Source of the DNA: Psilocybe azurescens
Taxonomy: Eukaryota > Basidiomycota > Agaricomycetes > Agaricales > Agrocybaceae
Assembly (NCBI GenBank): GCA_023853785.1
Contig: JAJIRX010000621.1
Location: 41,088-105,087, forward strand
Direction of reading: 5' to 3'
Length of the DNA: 64,000 nucleotides
Shown: positions 11,529 through 20,817 of the stretch, piece after piece
Layout of the letters: each line of letters begins with the position of its first letter
How positions within the stretch are numbered: the first letter of the stretch is position 1
Made by a program: the position numbers and the translations under genes
Notes under the pieces: generated by a model
The model's input: only the letters and a program-made list of their open reading frames with translations
Database searches by the model: none
Told to the model about the DNA's origin: nothing

Positions 11529-14129
11529 ATGCCTGCTACTACTAGGTCTACCACCAAAGCTACACCTGCTGCTTCTGCTGTTGCTTCTAATAGCAGGAAG
11601 AGGCAAGGGTCTAGTGCTGCTCAGACTGCTAAGAAGAGATTAAGGTCTGGTTCAAACAGGGCAGCCAAGACAGATCTAGAGAAGGAGAAGGAAGGAGGGA
11701 GAGGGAGAGGAGGGGGGGAGGAGGAGGAGGAGGAGGAGGAGGAGGAGGGGGAGGAAGGGGAGGAAGGAGAGAGAAGGAGGAGGGGGAGGAAGGGGAGGAA
11801 GGGGAGAAGGAGGAGGGGGAGGAAGGGGAGAAGGAGGACAGGGAGGAAGGGGAGAAGGAGGAGGGGGAGGAGCAGGAGGAGGGGAGGAGGGGAGGGATGG
11901 AGCAGGGTTACCAGATCTGGAGGAGATGGTGGTTGATAAGTTGAGGAAAGGGGGAGAAGAGGGAGGAAAGCAACTTTGAAGAAAGAGGTCAAGAAGTAAG
12001 AAGTTATTGACTATATTTTAATTTATTTCTAACTTTATTTTCAGATCAAAACAGCGTAGGACAACTGCAGAGAAAAATGCAGCTGTTGAAGCTGAGGAAG
12101 CTAAGCGGATTAGGAAACAGACTCAGTGAGTTTGTTTTTGTTCTTTGTTTATATATATATATTAAAATACTTTAAGCACTTTAAAAGTTCTGGCAGAAGG
12201 AGGTGATTCAGTTGCACCTCCTCGGCGTTCAGCACCAGTCTCTACAATTGAGTCTCTTCTGACTGCTATTTCTTCAACTGGTGGTACTGGAACTGCAGCT
12301 ATCAATGCTGAAGCTACAACTCTGTCTGCTGCTGCCCCAAGCATCAATGATGCTCCTACTCCTCTCGTCTCAACCACTACAATGTCTTTGCCTGCTCCAG
12401 ATATTTCTGCTCCAGTTGCTATCAGTTCAGAGGAGCAGAAAACATCTGAAAACAAGCTTTCTGATGAAGGTTGGTGTTTATATTTATATTTATTTTATTT
12501 AATTATTTAATTATAAACAGATGCCACTATGGAAAGCCCACCTCGTCCTGAAGGTTCTTCTCGGGCTACAGGTGGCATTTTTCGAGGCCGAGCAGTTGGA
12601 TTGACTTATAATCCAGTTGATGATGAAGATCTTCATTTCTCACCTATTTTCAACAAAGTAAAGGGCTTTGTTCTTTTGTATTCATCTGTTTTGGATCCTT
12701 CTCAGCTTCAGGCAACAAATATGAGGCCTAGCATGCGGGTTCCTGTTACTGTCAACAAAAACTTAGGGCCAGTTTTGCAAAATGTTGCTAGTCTTTTGAA
12801 CCAATCACCAGTAAGTTTTTCATAATACATACTAATTTAAATTTCTATCTGACTATATTTAGAAAATCGTATTCTTATCTGGGATGCTATAGATGAACTT
12901 TGGGACATGAAAGGTTTCTACAATAATGCAGTGGAATCCAATGATGAAATTTCATTCAAAGTTCATAATGGTAAACAAACTCTTCATATTCTTTGTGTGA
13001 GTATTATATAACAAGCTCAGCATGCTAAATATTACTAATTCAATGCTATAGAGCTCTTTTGAGCCTTCGATTTCTTTTTTCTTCTATTGCGCCATCACAT
13101 GCTCGATCTCTTCAGGCTGCATCTCTTCCACCTATCTCTCGTTCTGTCACACCACACAGTGTTCTGGTCCACACTCGCTCTCCTTCACTATCTATATCAA
13201 CATCTGGTGAGGTTGAAACCAGTAACATCAACACCACTGCTGCTGAAGAAACTATTTCTCGTAAACCATTCACTCCTTATGAGTCCACCCTTGCTTCTGT
13301 TCTCAAGGTTCCAATGGATCTGACACGTCAGCACCCACCCAAAGACCTTCCCCTGGCCAGTATCGTCGCTATTGTGCTGTTAGTGCTGCTCTTGACCAGA
13401 TGGCTAAAATCTCAAAGTGGCCTGACAGACCACCAACTGAGAAGCAAGTCATCGAGCTTTTCATTGGGAAGAGTCAATGGAGTAACATGTGGCGTCCAAC
13501 TTTTAAAAGGGCTGCTCAGTATTTTCCCAAGATGAGCAAGTGGCTTAATGGGGATTCTGATAGCATGACAGCAGTAGAGCTCTGGGGTGATGATGCAAGG
13601 TATACTTTGAAAAATTTACAGGAATGGATGGATAATGATGGAAAGATGCTAAAGAAGGAAAAAGTTGTTGCTGTTGAGGAAAAGGTCAGAGCAAGTTCAT
13701 CAAAGGATACATCTGAGCAGGAGAAGTCAAAGAAGAAGAAGAAGAAGAAGCAATCTGAGCAGTAAGTAGGAAGAATATAAATATATGCAATGTACTTTTA
13801 AATGTTTTAAAATCTAACTGTTTGTATACTGTGATTTTTTCAGATCTTTTATAACAATCTACTTGATGGCTATATCACCTCTACTTCCTCTATTCTGGCT
13901 GCTTATCTGTCTTGCATATCTTCCTGGTGTATCAGCATCAGGACCAACAACACCATTTCCTAATATTACATTTTTGGCTTTTAGCAATTTTGTGTCAACA
14001 ACATTTAATCCAGATATTTCTTTGGAAACTGTGCTGCTAGTCTTTTTTCTCTAGTAGAAAATCCAGACTTGCTTAATTTACATGCTCGCCAAAAGCATCC
14101 AAGTTTACAGGATGAAAAGCGCATAATTG
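11529..14129 (+). CDS. KDZ-2 transposase, 5' part (low-complexity N-terminus to hydrophobic segment)
   Basis: The start at 11529 gives MPATTRSTTKATPAA and a basic KKRLRSG patch, then a Glu/Arg run from a purine-rich tract (11690-11900). KDZ-3 starts similarly (MPTGTRST). Later exons carry TAEKNAAVEAEEAKRIRK, a Ser/Thr/Ala-rich stretch, RGRAVGLTYNPVDDEDLHF, ILIWDAIDELWDMKGFYNN and, from about 13400, KWPDRPPTEKQVIELF and WGDDARYTLKNLQEWM. At 13764 a GTAAGT donor and an acceptor at about 13842 join in frame to a hydrophobic segment (PLLPLFWLLICLAYLPG) and then SNFVSTTFNPDISLETVLL. A T-run at 14047 has lost a base before LVENPDLLNLHARQKHPS. The frame is cut at 14130 by NA-1. I treat 11529-18522 as one gene because KDZ-3 has an intron at the same place and phase. 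Confidence 0.75.
11690..11905. repeat. Purine-rich GA microsatellite inside the KDZ-2 gene
   Basis: About 215 bp of almost pure G/A with AGG, GAGG and GGGGAGGAAG units. It encodes Glu/Arg/Gly runs in the sense frame and Pro/Leu runs on the other strand. Confidence 0.85.
14122..14129. repeat. Target-site duplication of NA-1, left copy (CATAATTG)
   Basis: The 8-bp CATAATTG is repeated at 16544-16551. Excision joins EKRII and the Ala-Thr-Ser-Trp-Met-Lys that follows, matching ERRVIATGWMKSLSR at the same place in KDZ-3. Confidence 0.92.
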
Positions 14130-14462
14130 GAGGTCTTTACACAGCCCCCATTTTTGGTCGGACTCCGGTCGGACTCCGTCGGACTTTCTATATTCAGAAT
14201 GACAATTTTTCTGGTCTAGGACTGCTGAAATTTTCCGGTGAGATTCCATTGAGATTCCGGTGAAAGTCCGACCGGACTACAAGTCCAACGGACTGTCCGG
14301 GCGGACTGTCCACTGGAAATGACCGGACAGGACCAACGGAAGTCCAATGGAAGTCCATTGGAATCCCACCGGACATGACCATTGGAATTCCAGCGGACAA
14401 GTCCAACAGAATTCCAATGGAAGTCCAACGGATGTCCTTTTATTATAATTTATACTAGTATA

Positions 14463-14552
14463 GAAAAAAAAGACACTAGCGAGAATTGAACTCGGGCATC
14501 GGAGAATGCCGGACGCAAGCAGGATAAACCAACTGAGCCACAAAGGCTTATG
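14463..14552 (-). tRNA. tRNA-like Pol III unit in NA-1 (probably not a working tRNA)
   Basis: On the minus strand there is an A-box-like GTGGCTCAGTTGG, a variable-arm hairpin GGCAT-TCTCCG-ATGCC, a B-box-like GAGTTCAATTCTCG and a T-run of eight. The acceptor ends do not pair convincingly, so it is a tRNA-derived promoter-like module rather than an intact tRNA. NA-2 and KDZ-3 carry it at the same place, orientation and distance from the left end. Confidence 0.55.
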
Positions 14553-14759
14553 AAAAATAATAAAATTAGTTAAATACATAGCAATGCCGCCCGAAATTCT
14601 CGGCACTGCTCGGCACGGGACAAGCAACAACGCGCACGTGACATATTGATGCCACGTCGGTCCGTTGTTGATTCCGACCCTAACCCTTTTCCTTCCACCA
14701 CCACCACCGCCCTCGCCGGTCGGAGCCAGGCGAGAGCCAACCCGACAGCGACAGAGGAC

Positions 14760-15610
14760 GAGAAACGACCACGGCGGCCACACCGACAAGGACGAGGGCG
14801 ACTGCGACAGCGACGGGCGCGGACGAGGGCGCGGACGAGGACCCACGAGGACCGCGAGGGCGAGGCGAGGACCGCGAGGACTGCGGGACAGCGGCTAGGG
14901 CGGCTAGGGCGACGGCTAGGACCACGACCACGACGGTGAGGACCAAGACACCGGCGTGGACCAGGACAACGGCGAGGGCAGCGGCGAGAGCAGGGCGACA
15001 GCGAGGCGAGTACGGCGAGAGCAAGGACGACAGCGAGGTGAGTACGGTGGGCGAAGCAATCTGCGGCGGGGCAGTACAGCGCGGCGGGACGAGAACAACA
15101 GCGGGAACGAGGGCGACAGCGAGGGCGAGTACAGCGGCGAGGCGAGTACAACAGCGGGGACGAGGGCGACAGCGAGGCGAGTACGGCGGCGAGGCGAAGT
15201 ACAGCAGCGGGACGAGGGCGACAGCGAGGGCGGGACGACAGCGAGGCGAGACGACAGCGAGGCGAGTACGGCGAGGCGAGGCTCGGCGCGGCAACAGCGC
15301 GGAGCGAGGGCGATGAGGCGAAGTACAGCGAGTGCGAGTACAGGCGGGTGACAGCGGAGTACAGCGGCGGGGGCGAGAAACGGCCAAGCGGGGACGAGGG
15401 CGACAGCGAGGGCGAGTACAGCAGCGAGGCAGAATGCAGCGGGACGAGGAGCGACAGCGAGGCCAGCGGCGAGTACAGCGGCGAGGGCGAGTACAGCAGC
15501 GGGACAAGGACGACAGCGAGGCGGGGCGACAGCGAGGCGTGGCGAGACAGGAGTACAGCAGCGGGGACGAGGACGACAGGGCGACCACAACACGCGACGA
15601 CAGCAGCGTA
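14760..15610. repeat. GC-rich minisatellite of NA-1
   Basis: Irregular 12-36 bp units built from GCGAGGGCGAGTACAGC, GACGAGGACGACAGC and GGCGGCGAGG words, with the + strand purine-rich. Long Arg- or Ser/Pro-rich frames on both strands are side effects. The words resemble the Asp/Glu/Gly-coding part of the KDZ-3 gene (27355-27490). Confidence 0.85.
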
Positions 15611-15891
15611 GCGTACCACGACACGTCGGACAACAGCGACACGTACCACGACCGTATGGGCGACACCGACAACAATACCGGCCAGCGTACCACGGCAGGT
15701 ACGGCCGACGACAACACCCGATGGCGACACCGGCAGCATACAACGGCGAATGCGGCTGACCATGACGTCGATAACGCAGACGACGACACCACCAATGTAC
15801 CCTACGCCCCCCTTTTTCCGTTCTTTCTTTCTGTTTTTCTTTTTTGTTTCTTTTTATTATGTTTTTATTTTATTTTTACCTGTATATAATC

Positions 15892-16102
15892 ATGTAGTAT
15901 ATAGTTTTTAATATATTATATTACATTGTCACATAAATTTAAGCTAAGATTAAAGTATTCCAGTTGGAATCCAATTGGATTCCATTCCATGTGAATTTAA
16001 AGTTGGACTTAGTGAAATTCACAAAGTCAGATAATAATGTAGTATATAGTTTACAATATATTATATTACATTGTTACATGAATTAAAGATAAGATTGAAG
16101 TA
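15892..16102. repeat. 66-bp direct repeat in the right half of NA-1
   Basis: Copies at 15892-15958 and 16037-16102 begin ATGTAGTATATAGTTT and end in AAGATTRAAGTATT, separated by about 78 bp containing GGAATCCAATTGGATTCC. The same pair is present in NA-2. Confidence 0.85.
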
Positions 16103-16200
16103 TTATTCTAGTGACCTAGCTTCCTTAATATGGCTCCCAAAGCTTCCAAGAACACTGCTACTGTCCCTAACTCCCCTCCCAAGTCTGCAATTAAACCAGC

Positions 16201-16520
16201 GACAGTCCACTGGACATCCACTGGACTCCACTGGACAGAGCACTCTTGGATCTGGTCTAATTAAGTGCTGAGAGTCCAGTGGAAGTCCACTGGAAGTCCA
16301 ACGGAAGTCCAATGGACTGGACAGTCCGGCCAGTCCGCCCTGTTTTCTGTCTTGAAGTGACTTGACCGGACTTTGACCGGAATTTGGCCGGACTCTGACT
16401 GGACTGGTACCGGAATTTTCTCAAGTCCAACGGAATCCATTAGACGTCCAATGGACTGTCCATTGGACTGTCCATTGGAATTGGCTGGGTCCGGTGAAAG
16501 TCCATTGGAGTCCAACGGAA
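16201..16520. repeat. Right subterminal repeats of NA-1
   Basis: Many TCCACTGGA, TCCAACGGA, TCCAATGGA and CCGGACT words mirror the left end (14150-14440). Confidence 0.8.
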
Positions 16521-16543
16521 TATGGGGGCACTGTAAAGTACAC

Positions 16544-16551
16544 CATAATTG
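16544..16551. repeat. Target-site duplication of NA-1, right copy (CATAATTG)
   Basis: Second copy of the 8-bp duplication, directly after the right tip GTAAAGTACAC. Confidence 0.92.
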
Positions 16552-18522
16552 CTACAAGTTGGATGAAGACTTTGAGTCGTGCATTAAAAAATCGACTTGA
16601 TACTGGTCTTTCTATGCTTTTTCAACAAAACCAATTTATGTCTGATACCTGGGAAACTGTATTAGCTGTAAAGCTTAATAATTTTTCTGAAGTTCTTGGT
16701 CTTACACCCTATAAACAAGGTGCTTTCTATCAAAAATTGGAAAATTTTTCTCAAAAGTGTATTGAACCAGTGCGGATAATCTGCCCTCTTAACATGATTT
16801 GTATAACTCCATTATGCAGATCTCGACATATTAGGGTATATACCCGTGGACGTGATTTACCATTGGTGACTTTGCTCAAAGGATCATCTATATTTAAAAA
16901 TGTCCCTGTGTTAACAGGAGAATGCACCAAATGCCACACATTATATTCTGCAGATCATCAAACTTATCATAATAATGACACTCGTAATGAGAGATATCTA
17001 AATTTTCCTAAATACATCCAGATTGGAAGCAATATCTGGGTTGATTATGTTTTTGCAAATGCACTAATGAATGGCATATACTCATTTCATGCATCTGCAA
17101 ATACATATACTCAATATTGGAACAATAGCTTTGGCACTATTGATTCTGCTAATATATTTAAACTTAGTCGGAAACAAGTCTGGCAAGCTTTATGCGGCAC
17201 TCTATTAGGGTTGTGGCTGCATCTTTACACACAACATTTGAAACTATTTCTGATATTGATATTGATGATCTTACTCAGCATGCCTTTGCTATACTTGGAA
17301 ATGGTGGTGAAATTCCTGGTGCAAGAGAACATTCTTGTTCTGATTGTACCAAGCCATACAAAGAGACTGTTCAAGACAAAGATCCTATTCCAGGTACATT
17401 ACCTGTTAAGCTATATACTTTAGATGGTGTTGTTATGGGGCCACAGGTTTGTTTTTTGGCTTTTGTTTTATTTTTAAGTTTATACTAATTTTGTGAACTT
17501 AGATTTGTGCTTTTGATGGTTGCACCAATGATCTTATTAATGCACGTGGTGGTTCACTTTGTACAATGCATGAAGTTGAACTTGCAAACAAATGCCGGAT
17601 GGTTGGCTGTGACAGTGATAAATTTGAAGAAACTCAAGCTTGCAGGCAACATCAAGACAACTGGAAGCAAAGTGTGCAAGCCCGTAGTAAAGAAACTCTC
17701 AATGGTATACGTCGCATTCTTCAAAGGCCTGGTGAACATCAAGAATGGCAACAAATTCCTGAAGGAGCTATTCAGAAACCACATGATGAAGAGATTGATG
17801 AGAATACTCATTCTACACAACGACGAAAACATTATTTTTCACCTAATCGTTCATATTGTGTTGAAACTGCATGTGCACCTTGTGGAGTTGTTCTTGCATG
17901 GACTAAATTTGACAAGTCTGAGTCTCCAACAAATATTCTCCGCTGGCTAGAGCATCTATTTCCAAATAAAGATGAAAGACCAGCTTACATTTGTATTGAT
18001 AAAGCATGTCAAGTTTTTAAAACAGCTGTTCAACTCAGGTTATGGAATGAGTGGAAACAGACAACTCGTTTTATTGTGGACTCTTATCACTATACCAATC
18101 ATAAGGCAACTGATGAAGTTTGCCGGAAATGGTGTAATCCTGCACCCAAAGATGGCAGTGCTCCAAATCTTGTGGGTGAAAAAGTTGATGAAAATGGAAA
18201 CCTCATTCAATATAGAGAATTTAATACTCAAGTCTGTGAGCAACTTAATGCTTGGCTTGGTGGCTATGAATCTATCTTAAAGCGAATGACATCCAAAAAT
18301 TTCAATTGGTTTATACATACAATGTTGGTTTATCATGTGAAGCATGTTCTTGGCAGGTTATCATCTTCAAAAAATGAGGACTCAATAGATGATGAAAGTA
18401 GTGAAGAAGAGGAATCTAGTGCAAGTAGTAATAGTAGCCAGAGTAGCAGCCAGACAACCCAAAGTGATGAAAATAGTGAGTCAACAGATAGTAGTGATGA
18501 TGAAATGCATGTCTCAGATTAA
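16552..18522 (+). CDS. KDZ-2 transposase, 3' part with CxC5 and CxC6 clusters and DDE-like core
   Basis: After NA-1 the frame resumes with WMKTLSRALKNRL. The CxC5-like cluster spans about 16785-16960: CPLNMICITPLC, then GECTKCHTLYSADH. GSNIWVDYVFANALMNGIYS and SFHASANTYTQYWNNSFG follow. One frame change near 17190 leads into HSIRVVAAS and HSCSDCTKPYK. An intron at 17450-17500 precedes the CxC6-like cluster (CAFDGC, GGSLCTMHE, CRMVGC, ACRQHQDNW). The core has YICIDKACQ, RFIVDSYHYTNHKATDEVC and QVCEQLNAWLGGYESILKR, supplying plausible Asp, Asp and Glu residues. The C-terminus is a Ser/Glu/Asp-rich tail ending MHVSD. Only two frame changes separate it from an intact reading frame, so the element may be young. 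Confidence 0.88.
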
Positions 18523-18549
18523 ATAAATATTATACAATTTTCTCTATTT

Positions 18550-18939
18550 ATTTTGATTTCTACTTATTTATTGTATTAAGCTTATCAGAGTCCAGTGGAC
18601 TCCAGTGGACTTGCTTATATACTAAGTGTAAAAAGATAAACAGAGTCCAATGGAGTCCACTGGACTCTATTTATTTTGATTTCTACTTATTTACTGTATC
18701 AAGTCTACCAGAGTCCAGTGGACTCCAGTGGACTCCAGTGGACTCTATTTATTTTGATTTCTACTTATTTACTGCATCAAGTCTACCAGAGTCCAGTGGA
18801 CTCCAGTGGACTCCACTGGACTCTGTTCACCTTTTACACTTAGTATATAGCCAAGTCCAGTGGAGTCCACTGGAGTCCACTGGAGTCCACTGGAGTCCAC
18901 TGGAGTCCATATGGACTGTGTGGGGATGGTAAAGTACTG
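18550..18939. repeat. Right subterminal region of KDZ-2 with about 75-bp tandem copies
   Basis: Three tandem copies of a unit containing TTTTGATTTCTACTTATTTA and then AGAGTCCAGTGGACTCCAG (18545, 18668 and 18748) precede the GGAGTCCACT run and the right tip. Words are shared with 9061-9390. Confidence 0.85.
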
Positions 18940-18947
18940 GCCCTGGC
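18940..18947. repeat. Target-site duplication of KDZ-2, right copy (GCCCTGGC)
   Basis: Second copy of the 8-bp duplication, following AAAGTACTG. Confidence 0.9.
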
Positions 18948-20752
18948 CTCCACTATGGTACACCCGGACCAAGGAGCAATGGTGATATATGACATTATTT
19001 GTCAATACTTTATTTACTTGCTGCTACGGATTGGGCACTTGCTTCCTCATGGCTTAAAGCTTGACCGAGCAATTGGTATGTTTCACGTCCATGCCCACAA
19101 AGACGAATGTTTTTTTCCATTACGCGCCCACTTTCATCCTGGGCACGGCCACTGTATGCGGTGAAATATTGGAATTACTATGGTCAAACTTGAATCCAAT
19201 CTCCCGAGCGGCCCGGACAGCAACTCTTGCGCATCGGGCAGAGCTTCTCGATAATCATGCCTGCGATTCAAATCATAAAAAAGCTCTGGGTATCTGGAAG
19301 TATCTTTCCAAACGTTTTGTAGAAGCAAACTTACACAGAGAAAGGTTTCACAACTGCTTTATGAGTGTCAGTTCTGCAGCTGGGTCAGACACGGTTGAGA
19401 TGTGGACAAAACAAATCCTGGATGCCGAAGCCCAGCGGCTGGATAATCCCAAGGCGATGGATGTATATGCCGCCAAACGTCTGGCCAACATCGGGCCGGG
19501 GGGGAAAATACATCCGGTGCTGCTTCCGCTCTGCTCCTGACCCGATCCACTGTGGAATCTTGGTTGGACTTTGCGCTGCTATTGGAAGAAAAACAGTAAG
19601 CCGACATTCATTTCATGTGTAAGTTGCTAATCAGTTTAACGGCCTGAAGGTTGGATATTCGAATTCGGGCACGGCGCCTAATTAACAAAGATTGCATTGA
19701 CGACAGGAATAAAATGAACAAATTGCGAGAGGAATTGGCTGCGGAGATGACACAGCTGAGTCACCTGCAAGTCCTTGCAGGTGTCCTTCAAATTTCCGGG
19801 CAGAGTGTTATTTCACTGGACCAGCTACTGGATATTTGGGAAGACGGAGATGACATCCCGACCCGACCCGTTGCCGCCGAACTCAACGACGATATTCACC
19901 TACATATACTATGTCTACCATCCAATGGTAATTGCAATGACAGCTATAACGATGTGGAACTTGGAGCACATATCAAGCAAGCGACTGGTCACTTGGACCA
20001 AATTCGCGAACTCATTCGCGGAGAAGTCCTTCTTGTATTCAAGCGTTTACAGAGATGCCCCCAACAAAGGTGTCCGGACCCGGGCCCAGGCAACAATCAA
20101 GGCGGCGAATCACAAAATATCTTTTCATTCCCAGGTGTATACGCACTGCCGTGTCCGGCTAATCTGGCTGGGTGCGGACAATATGACTCTCGCGTAAACT
20201 ACGTGTTCTAAAGAAGGAAGATGTTAGGGGAAGCACCATGATTTTGAATCCAAACCTTGCTGGCTCCACAACACTTCGACTATCTTGGATTTGGCATTCT
20301 GTTAGCCAGCACCTTTTGCCCCGAATGCGCGGACACAATGCCGACTCCGGGCGCCCGTGCCGAGTTCCGACGAGGATGCAGGCGACTTAGCCATGGAGGA
20401 AGAAATGGATCCTGCGACCATTCTCGAATGTAAGACATTCATTTTATGTTGCGTTCCTCCATTCTGATTCCTAATAGTCAAACGTGTTCATTGGCTTCGC
20501 GCGAGAGCACAGTTTCAAAGATGGGATGAAGAGAAGACACTTGTTTCGTATGAAATGCAGTGGACTGTGTCGTATTTTATCAACAAAAGCAGGTTGTGGA
20601 AATCGGTGGCAACGGCACCGGGACGGGATTCAGTTCCACTGCTGCCTGGAGTAGTTGCATACGCACACCGGCAGTCTGACTTGTGGCATCAATTGGCATT
20701 AATCGCTGACCAATCATTTCAACGATCAAACCCTAATTACAAATCAATGTAG
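18948..20752 (+). CDS. KDZ-1 transposase, C-terminal part
   Basis: The KDZ-1 frame resumes with STMVHPDQG and runs into MVIYDIICQYFIYLLLRIG, AIGMFHVHAHKDECFF and, after one frame change, CGEILELLWSNLNPIS and ELLDNHACDSNHKKALG. This is the classic KDZ core, with the YDI aspartate, an FHVHxH segment, a GE-x2-E/W segment and a DNH-x3-N-x2-K segment. Later exons carry QILDAEAQRLDNP, EMTQLSHLQVLAGVLQISG, VKRVHWLRARAQFQRWDEE and WTVSYFINKSRLW, ending NPNYKSM with TAG at 20750-20752. Several short introns and at least three frame changes are needed across 19500-20460. Confidence 0.82.
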
Positions 20753-20817
20753 CAAAAATTTGATGACAACTATCTTGTTTTACAACCACCCACTCTCATT
20801 CATCTGACCCACTAGTT

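Larger units (their letters stand above)
14130..16543. mobile_element. NA-1: non-autonomous KDZ-type element (2.4 kb) inserted in KDZ-2
   Basis: The left tip is GAGGTCTTTACACAGCCCCC and the right tip read inward is GTGTACTTTACAGTGCCCCC, inside 8-bp CATAATTG duplications. No transposase is present. Contents in order are left subterminal repeats built on TCCAACGGA, TCCAATGGA and TCGGACTCC (14150-14440), a tRNA-like unit on the minus strand (14463-14552), a CCACCACC-rich leader, a GC-rich minisatellite (14760-15610), a pyrimidine tract, a 66-bp direct repeat, a short ATG frame (MAPKASKNTATV, 16132) and right subterminal repeats. The leader and the GC-block/pyrimidine-tract junction match the 5' leader, first exon and first intron of KDZ-3, so NA-1 looks like an internally deleted relative of a KDZ-3-like element (inference). 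Confidence 0.9.
9031..18939 (+). mobile_element. KDZ-2: complete KDZ DNA transposon (CxC5/CxC6 type) nested in KDZ-1
   Basis: This 9.9-kb element sits between 8-bp GCCCTGGC duplications. The left end starts GAGGTCTTTCC and the right end read inward starts CAGTACTTTACC. Both then share CCCCACACA[A/G]TCCATATGG and a run of GGACTCCAGT units. In order it contains left subterminal repeats (9061-9390), an AT-rich stretch, a 77-bp C-rich minisatellite (10030-11280), one transposase gene (11529-18522) and right subterminal repeats (18590-18910). The transposase is interrupted by NA-1. Termini and duplications are read directly from the sequence. Assignment to the KDZ superfamily rests on the CxC5/CxC6 clusters and the DDE-like motifs of its protein. 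Confidence 0.92.

Noticed and set aside
14570..15889. Arg- and Ser/Pro-rich open frames up to about 400 codons in NA-1
   Set aside because: By-products of the GC-rich minisatellite. Similar frames are open on both strands at once.
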